DNA of 64,000 bases, taken from positions 806,001 to 870,000 of the forward strand of contig JBMNMK010000002.1 of the NCBI GenBank assembly GCA_050953285.1. The letters are read 5' to 3'. Within the stretch, counting starts at the first letter, position 1; every line of letters starts with the position of its first letter. The notes under the pieces were generated by a model. The model searched no databases and had not been told where the DNA came from. It saw only the letters and a program-made list of their open reading frames with translations. Position numbers and translations under genes: made by a program. Positions 59,041-64,000 of the stretch are shown here, in pieces. The DNA comes from Olsenella_K sp050953285. Lineage in GTDB: Bacteria; Actinomycetota; Coriobacteriia; Coriobacteriales; Atopobiaceae.

Positions 59041-60844
59041 CGTCCACCTTCAAGACGGCGAGAAATGCCTCCTGTGGCACCTCCACCGATCCGATGGCCT
59101 TCATGCGCTTCTTGCCTTCTTTTTGCTTCTCCAGCAGCTTCCGCTTGCGGGAAATGTCTCCGCCATAGCATTTGGCCAGCACATCTTTTCTCACCGCGCG
59201 CACGGTGGAGCGAGAAATTATCTTGTTGCCCAAAGCGCCTTGGATGGGCACCTCAAACTGCTGGCGCGGAATGATTTCCTTGAGCTTGTCGCAAAGGGCG
59301 CGCGCCATGCCATACGCCTTGTCCTTATGCACGATAAACGACAGCGCATCGACCGTCTCTCCAGCCAGCATGATATCGAGTTTCACGAGGTCACTCGTGT
59401 GGTAGTCGCCAAACTCATAGTCCAGAGAGGCATATCCACGCGTTCTACTCTTGAGCTGGTCAAAGAAGTCCAAAATGAGCTCTGCGAGCGGAATGTCAAA
59501 GTGGATCTCGACCGATTTTTCTGAGAGGTAGACCATGTTGCCCGTCTCGCCTCTGTGATCGACCACCAACTGCATGACAGCGCCCATAAACTCGGGAGGT
59601 ACGATGACCTTTGCCTTGAGATACGGCTCTTCTATGTGGTCAATCTTGGTGACATCAGGCAAGTCTTGCGGACTGGTGATATCAATCATGGTGCCGTTGG
59701 TCATAAACACGTGGTAGTCCACAGACGGAGAGGTGGCAATCAGCGCGAGATCAAATTCACGCTCCAAGCGCTCTTTTACCACTTCCATATGGAGCAGACC
59801 CAAGAAGCCCACGCGGAAGCCAAAGCCCAACGCCACCGAAGTCTCCGGCTGCCAGGTAAGTGAGGGGTCGTTTACCTTGAGCTTCTCTAAGGCATCACGT
59901 AGATTTTCATACTGCTTGTTGTCTATGGGAAAAAGGCCGGTGAACACCATAGGCTTGGCTTCGTGATATCCCGGGCAGGGCTCTTTGCAGGGCCTGTCCA
60001 CCATCGTGATGGTGTCGCCCGTTTTTACCAGTGCGGGGTCTTTAAGACCGGTCACCACGTAGCCAACCTCGCCCACGCCGAGCTCATTGAGCGCTGTCTC
60101 AAGGGGGCGCTTGCACCCAACGCCGTCACAGAGGAAGGTATCCCCTAAGGCCATCATCTTGAGCTGCTGACCCTTTTTCATCACACCATCAAAGACGCGC
60201 ACCGTAGCTACCACACCGCGGTACTCATCAAAGTAGGAGTCCAAGATAAGCGCCTTGAGCGGTGCCTCAGGATCACCTTCGGGCGGACGCACCAAGTAGC
60301 AGATTGACTCCAGAAGATCATGGATGCCTTCACCTGTTTTGCCCGAAACCAAGACCGCGTCGTCTGCGGGAATTGCCAGCTCATCTTCTATTTCTTGCTT
60401 GACCTCCTCTGGGTGAGCTGACGGAAGATCGATCTTGTTCACTACGGGGATGATATCGAGGTCAGCGTTCATAGCAAGGTTTGCGTTGGAGACGGTCTGA
60501 GCCTCTACACCCTGTGTGGCATCAACCACCAAAAGTGCACCCTCGCAGGCAGAAAGCGAACGGGAGACCTCATAGGTGAAGTCCACATGACCTGGTGTGT
60601 CAATGAGATTGAACTGGTAGGTAGTACCATCATCCGACTCATAGTTCACCCGAACCGCATTGGACTTGATGGTGATACCGCGCTCTTGCTCAATGTCCAT
60701 GGTATCGAGCATCTGCTTGGACAGATCACGCTCTTCTACGGTATGCGTAAGCTCGAGAATCCTGTCTGAGATGGTCGATTTCCCGTGGTCAATGTGCGCA
60801 ACGATAGAGAAGTTGCGAATATGTGAAGTATCGTATGTAGTCAT
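59033..60844 (-). CDS. lepA: Elongation factor 4
   Basis: About 603 residues. Translational GTPase that acts on paused ribosomes. G1 AHIDHGKST, G3 DTPGHVDF and G4 NKIDLP are present, then domains II, III and V and the LepA-only C-terminal domain (KCYGGDISRKRKLLEKQKEGKKRMK in parts). The start at ATG 60844 gives the conserved MTTYDTSHIRNFSIVAH. The TTG at 60874 adds ten residues with no support. Divergent from rpsT across 105 bases, an arrangement found in many bacteria. Confidence 0.97.
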   Translation of the reverse strand: MTTYDTSHIRNFSIVAHIDHGKSTISDRILELTHTVEERDLSKQMLDTMDIEQERGITIKSNAVRVNYESDDGTTYQFNLIDTPGHVDFTYEVSRSLSACEGALLVVDATQGVEAQTVSNANLAMNADLDIIPVVNKIDLPSAHPEEVKQEIEDELAIPADDAVLVSGKTGEGIHDLLESICYLVRPPEGDPEAPLKALILDSYFDEYRGVVATVRVFDGVMKKGQQLKMMALGDTFLCDGVGCKRPLETALNELGVGEVGYVVTGLKDPALVKTGDTITMVDRPCKEPCPGYHEAKPMVFTGLFPIDNKQYENLRDALEKLKVNDPSLTWQPETSVALGFGFRVGFLGLLHMEVVKERLEREFDLALIATSPSVDYHVFMTNGTMIDITSPQDLPDVTKIDHIEEPYLKAKVIVPPEFMGAVMQLVVDHRGETGNMVYLSEKSVEIHFDIPLAELILDFFDQLKSRTRGYASLDYEFGDYHTSDLVKLDIMLAGETVDALSFIVHKDKAYGMARALCDKLKEIIPRQQFEVPIQGALGNKIISRSTVRAVRKDVLAKCYGGDISRKRKLLEKQKEGKKRMKAIGSVEVPQEAFLAVLKVDDE

Positions 60845-60879
60845 GTGGTTGATGATACCCCAAATGGGTGCCAACCTGC

Positions 60880-60885
60880 TATACT
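60880..60885 (+). promoter_or_regulatory. Possible -10 element of rpsT
   Basis: TATACT, 65 bases before the rpsT start in the lepA/rpsT gap. I do not see a good -35. Confidence 0.4.
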
Positions 60886-60949
60886 CTCCACGTCCTCAAC
60901 TGTGTCTCAGCATTAGAGGCCTCACTGGAAACTTTGAAAGGAATTGCTC

Positions 60950-61213
60950 GTGGCTAACATCAAGTCTCAGAAGAAACGTATTCTCACCGCAGAGAAGGCT
61001 CGCGTCCGCAACCGTGCTGTCCGCTCTGAGCTCAAGACCGTCGTAAAGGACGTTCGTCTTGCAGTTGAGGCAGGCAATGCAGAGGATGCACAGGCTAAGG
61101 CTTACAAGGCTTGCCGTCTGTTGGACAAGGCTGCTTCTAAGGGCATCATTCACAAGAATCAGGCTGCACAGCGCAAGAGCGGCGTGCAGAAGCTTGTGAA
61201 CACCATTAAATAG
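60950..61213 (+). CDS. rpsT: 30S ribosomal protein S20
   Basis: 87 residues, highly basic and helical. ANIKSQKKRILTAEKARVRNR and ASKGIIHKNQAAQRKS are diagnostic. It binds the 5' domain and helix 44 of 16S rRNA. The start is GTG at 60950, with AAAGGAA seven bases ahead. GTG may limit expression, as the UUG start does in Escherichia coli. It is monocistronic with its own terminator. Confidence 0.97.
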   Translation: MANIKSQKKRILTAEKARVRNRAVRSELKTVVKDVRLAVEAGNAEDAQAKAYKACRLLDKAASKGIIHKNQAAQRKSGVQKLVNTIK

Positions 61214-61248
61214 CTCGTTTTTGTCTGAGCAATCATTTCTAGTGAGTA

Positions 61249-61278
61249 GGATCCGGGGTGCTGCCCGGATCCTTTTTT
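61249..61278 (+). terminator. Terminator after rpsT
   Basis: GGATCCGGG and CCCGGATCC form a perfect 9-bp stem with a 6-base loop and TTTTTT directly after. Confidence 0.95.
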
Positions 61279-61329
61279 CATACGGTTCACACATTTCCGC
61301 TAGGCGCGCAGGGCTCGATTGGGCGCCGC

Positions 61330-62310
61330 TTATGCCCTGCCACATATCTTTAGGATCAGCTCCACAAAGGCCGTATCACTATCACCGTTTCCCTTGAGTG
61401 AGCGCTCTACATCAATACATGCCGCCAGCAGGTGCTCAAGCTCACCATCTCTGAAACCACGCGCCCAGCGCGCGTATTTCTCGACCTGCCATTTTGGCTT
61501 CTTAAGCTCTTGCTGGAGCTTTTCTATGATGGACGAGCCGTAGCCGCGCTGGATATAGGCATGCGCGCAGATGAGTGATCGGATGCGGTCAACAACCAGG
61601 GTCAAAAGCCCTAACTGCGCGCTGTGATCCATGAGTTGATAGTGGCTCATGGCCTCCTGTGCGTTGCGGGCGCTCAGTGCATCAAGGAACTTCCACGGCT
61701 TCTCCTCTGCCGTTCGCGCCACCAGGCGTGCCACATCGGCCTTGGTGAGCTGCTTCTTGTTTCCGCTCACAGCTGCCAGGGTTTTGATCTGACGAGAGAG
61801 CAACTGGGTGTCTGTGCCCACACGCGCAATCAGCTCTTGCGTTGCCTCATAGTTAAGGCTGATACCTTCACGCTTGCTGAGCTGAGCCACAAGACCGGAG
61901 AGGTCTCTTCCTTTAGGCGCCATGCACTTGAGCACGGCGTTTTTGCCCAAAGCATCAATGGCCTGATAGAGCTTGGATGATGCAGGAATATCTGGAGCAA
62001 CAAGCACCAAAACGCTCGTAGGACTAGGGTTTTTAAGATAGTCACACAAGAGATCACGCGCAGCTTTATCGAGCTTGTCAGCATCGGTGATCACCACGAG
62101 CCGCTTATCATCACCCACCGGCATCGTATTGAGCAATACAACCAAATTGTAAGGATCATCAATGGTAGATGCCTTAAGCTCTTCAAGGTTGAAGGTCAAA
62201 AGAGTAGGATCGAGGCGCTTTTTCATCTCTGCCACATAGACATCTTGTTTACGCTCATCTTCACCGATGATCAAATATGCAGGTAAGAGCTTCTTAGACG
62301 ATGTACTCAC
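61330..62310 (-). CDS. holA: DNA polymerase III subunit delta
   Basis: 326 residues. Clamp-loader subunit that opens the beta clamp. AYLIIGEDERKQDVYVAEMKKR at the start (in parts), LVVITDADKLDK, the helical middle domain (VARTAEEKPWKFLDAL) and the C-terminal collar domain match HolA. GTG start after GAGAGGA. It follows comEC by 27 bases, an order common in Gram-positive bacteria (comEC-holA-rpsT), with rpsT convergent here. Confidence 0.93.
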   Translation of the reverse strand: MSTSSKKLLPAYLIIGEDERKQDVYVAEMKKRLDPTLLTFNLEELKASTIDDPYNLVVLLNTMPVGDDKRLVVITDADKLDKAARDLLCDYLKNPSPTSVLVLVAPDIPASSKLYQAIDALGKNAVLKCMAPKGRDLSGLVAQLSKREGISLNYEATQELIARVGTDTQLLSRQIKTLAAVSGNKKQLTKADVARLVARTAEEKPWKFLDALSARNAQEAMSHYQLMDHSAQLGLLTLVVDRIRSLICAHAYIQRGYGSSIIEKLQQELKKPKWQVEKYARWARGFRDGELEHLLAACIDVERSLKGNGDSDTAFVELILKICGRA

Positions 62311-62337
62311 ACGTATCCTCTCCGTTGTCTCACCCCA

Positions 62338-64000
62338 TCATAGCGCACCCGCACAGTGCACACGGACCCCTTCTTTTTGGGGATACACCGAGACATCTCC
62401 CGCATCTTTTGTGCACACAAAATACGAGCCTGCATCCTCAAGGGTTTTGACACATTCCGCAGCTGGGTGGCCATAGGAGTTATCCCTGCCTGCACTTGCT
62501 ACCGAGACCTCAGGCCGCAAGACCTCTGCCTGCTCTGGCGTAAGCGATGCCTCTGAACCGTGGTGTCCCACTTTAAGAAAATCGACGTCTCCAACATCAC
62601 CACAGCTGATAACCTCGGCGTTTTGATCCTTTTCTGCATCTCCCGTCAAAAGGCCTGACATGCTTTTACCCGCATGGTCATAGCTCACCAAACACATGAT
62701 GGAGTCCGGATTCTCAAGTCCAGAAACCTCTTCTGCAGGTGACACTACCCGCAGATGAAAGTTGCCGACGGCAAGCTCATCTCCATAGACAAGCTCTATT
62801 GCCGCCTGTCCGCTCAGCTCACGCACCGCAGCTTGGAGCTCTTCATCCATGTTGTCTGACACGCCCTGTGCCACGTATACCGCGTCACACCTATAGCGTC
62901 CTACCAGATCATCCACCCCGCCATAGTGATCTTCATGCAGGTGTGTGATGAGGACAGCATCAAGATGAACCAGGTGATTTCTTTCAAGCGCCGATATCAA
63001 CGCATCATCTGGCCCTGTATCCACCAGCATGGTCGTAGCGCCATCTCTCAGTAAAATGGCATCCCCCTGTCCCACATTGAGCACGCAGATCTCTGGTGGC
63101 GCAAAATATCCAAAATAGATATTCCCTATGGCAGGAACTACTAGCACGGCAGCCAGAATGACCACCAGGCTGCGCCGAGAGACCTGCGGCCACGCAAGAA
63201 CCACCACAAGCAACACGGCTATGGCCGCGAACAAAACCAAAGCTCCTGTGCCCTCGGGCCTCAGAGAAGCAAACGGGATTGCCGCAATTCCATGCACCAC
63301 ACCCGCGATATATCCACATACCACATCACAGAGCAGCAACACGACACGCTGGAGAGGTGGCACCCAAACCAGTGCCGCAGCTAGAAGCCCCAAGCTCATG
63401 ACCGCAACAAAGGCGGGCGATAAGAGCAGATTGGTTACAGGCGATACCACCGAGAACTCTCCGAAGCTCGTTGCCACCAGAGGCGTCGTGATGAGCTGTG
63501 CCACCAGCGAAGATCCAAGGACGTCTTCCAGCTCATCAAGCCGTTTGAACGCGTAGCGCCTCACCTTTGCCGGAAGCCTTCTGAAGTCATGAGGACCTAT
63601 CAGCGTCTTTACCACATAGCGCCCATAGGGAGCAAACAGGGAAAGCGCAATTACAGAGAGTCCTGACAGTAAAAAACCCAGCTGAGAGGCCACGGTAGGA
63701 TCGACGAGGCAGAAGAGCATACACACGGCGCTGGCCGAAGACACCGCGTCATTTCTCCTTCCCACACGCTCACCTAGCTGGGAAGATACCACCATGGCAT
63801 AGGCCCTCATGGCCGACAGAGCAGCGCCGGCAAAGATAACAAAGCAGCCGCAACACAAGAGAATCATGAGGTGGCGCGCGGTTCTTCCCAAAGACCTTCT
63901 CTTGGCGATGGCTTCAACAAGTGCAGCAACGATGGCTAAGTGTGAGCCTGACACAGCCACAAGATGAGCCACTCCAGCAGCAGCAAATGCCTCATCAAGT
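62338..64000 (-). CDS. comEC: DNA internalisation competence protein ComEC/Rec2 (5' end outside the window)
   Basis: About 554 residues are present, and the frame stays open to the window edge with DEAFAAAGVAHLVAVSGSHL, so the N-terminal part lies beyond 64000. The membrane competence domain (about ten helices) is followed by the MBL domain (from about residue 300: CVLNVGQGDAILLRDG, THLHEDHYGG, LLTGDAEKDQ, KVGHHGSEAS). ComEC forms the channel that brings single-stranded DNA into the cytoplasm, and the MBL part may degrade the other strand. Other late competence genes are not visible. The freestanding MBL protein at 16415 is a partial paralogue. Confidence 0.93.
   Translation of the reverse strand, partial: LDEAFAAAGVAHLVAVSGSHLAIVAALVEAIAKRRSLGRTARHLMILLCCGCFVIFAGAALSAMRAYAMVVSSQLGERVGRRNDAVSSASAVCMLFCLVDPTVASQLGFLLSGLSVIALSLFAPYGRYVVKTLIGPHDFRRLPAKVRRYAFKRLDELEDVLGSSLVAQLITTPLVATSFGEFSVVSPVTNLLLSPAFVAVMSLGLLAAALVWVPPLQRVVLLLCDVVCGYIAGVVHGIAAIPFASLRPEGTGALVLFAAIAVLLVVVLAWPQVSRRSLVVILAAVLVVPAIGNIYFGYFAPPEICVLNVGQGDAILLRDGATTMLVDTGPDDALISALERNHLVHLDAVLITHLHEDHYGGVDDLVGRYRCDAVYVAQGVSDNMDEELQAAVRELSGQAAIELVYGDELAVGNFHLRVVSPAEEVSGLENPDSIMCLVSYDHAGKSMSGLLTGDAEKDQNAEVISCGDVGDVDFLKVGHHGSEASLTPEQAEVLRPEVSVASAGRDNSYGHPAAECVKTLEDAGSYFVCTKDAGDVSVYPQKEGVRVHCAGAL

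Noticed and set aside
1..64000. CRISPR array, tRNA or rRNA genes, prophage
   Set aside because: I saw no regularly spaced repeats, no cloverleaf with a GGTTCGAATCC-like arm, no rRNA sequence and no phage structural genes.

Overview
This window looks like a chromosomal segment of an actinobacterium of class Coriobacteriia, most likely Atopobiaceae (Atopobium/Lancefieldella-like). The reasons are moderate G+C, protein similarity as I recognise it, and the combination of RNase Y, RNase J and PNPase with a recA-recX-rny-spoVS-miaB block and LexA boxes of the CGAAC-N4-GTTCG kind. The genus is inference. I see no rRNA, tRNA or CRISPR array.

Layout. 1-800 holds the remains of two genes, a MATE exporter (minus) and a LysR regulator (plus), whose 5' ends were probably lost in one deletion. 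932-6190 is a complete dipeptide/oligopeptide ABC importer operon. 6272-12 kb carries single genes (coiled-coil protein, 3-hydroxyacyl-CoA dehydrogenase, ABC-F ATPase, aldo/keto reductase), then a three-gene nitrate/sulfonate/taurine-type ABC importer to 13677. 13957-19351 holds an HD hydrolase coupled to a CmpB-like membrane protein, a pirin, a secreted or anchored ComEC-like metallo-beta-lactamase protein with a DUF3006 partner, and a ClC transporter. 20021-20785 is an unrecognised winged-helix plus PD-(D/E)XK-like gene behind a LexA box. 20889-23315 is uraA, cut in two by an intact IS1595-like element with a target duplication. 23440-25717 is nrdR-dut-purine permease.

25828-27853 is the SOS control locus: a YneA-like LysM protein divergent from lexA, with three LexA boxes between them. 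From 27910 to 60844 almost everything is on the minus strand and is housekeeping. Read in the direction of transcription it runs lepA, dusB, hemW, membrane-type dnaJ, dnaJ, mtaB, phoH, ybeY, dgk, era, recO, rpsO, pnp, rnj, ftsK, rodZ-like, yajQ, rimO, pgsA, cinA-C, recA, recX, rny, a GHKL ATPase, spoVS-like, miaB, miaA and hflX. rpsT, holA and a 5'-truncated comEC close the window.

How it fits together. The minus-strand block gathers RNA decay (rny, rnj, pnp, ybeY), tRNA and ribosome modification (miaA, miaB, mtaB, rimO, dusB), translation GTPases (lepA, era, hflX) and recombination (recA, recX, recO). LexA boxes mark lexA/yneA-like, recA and the nuclease-like gene as one probable SOS regulon. 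That nuclease-like gene is the best candidate for something undescribed. Other points for a second look are a membrane-anchored DnaJ paralogue, the GHKL ATPase inside the recA-miaB block, and several long perfect hairpins that overlap ribosome binding sites or start codons.
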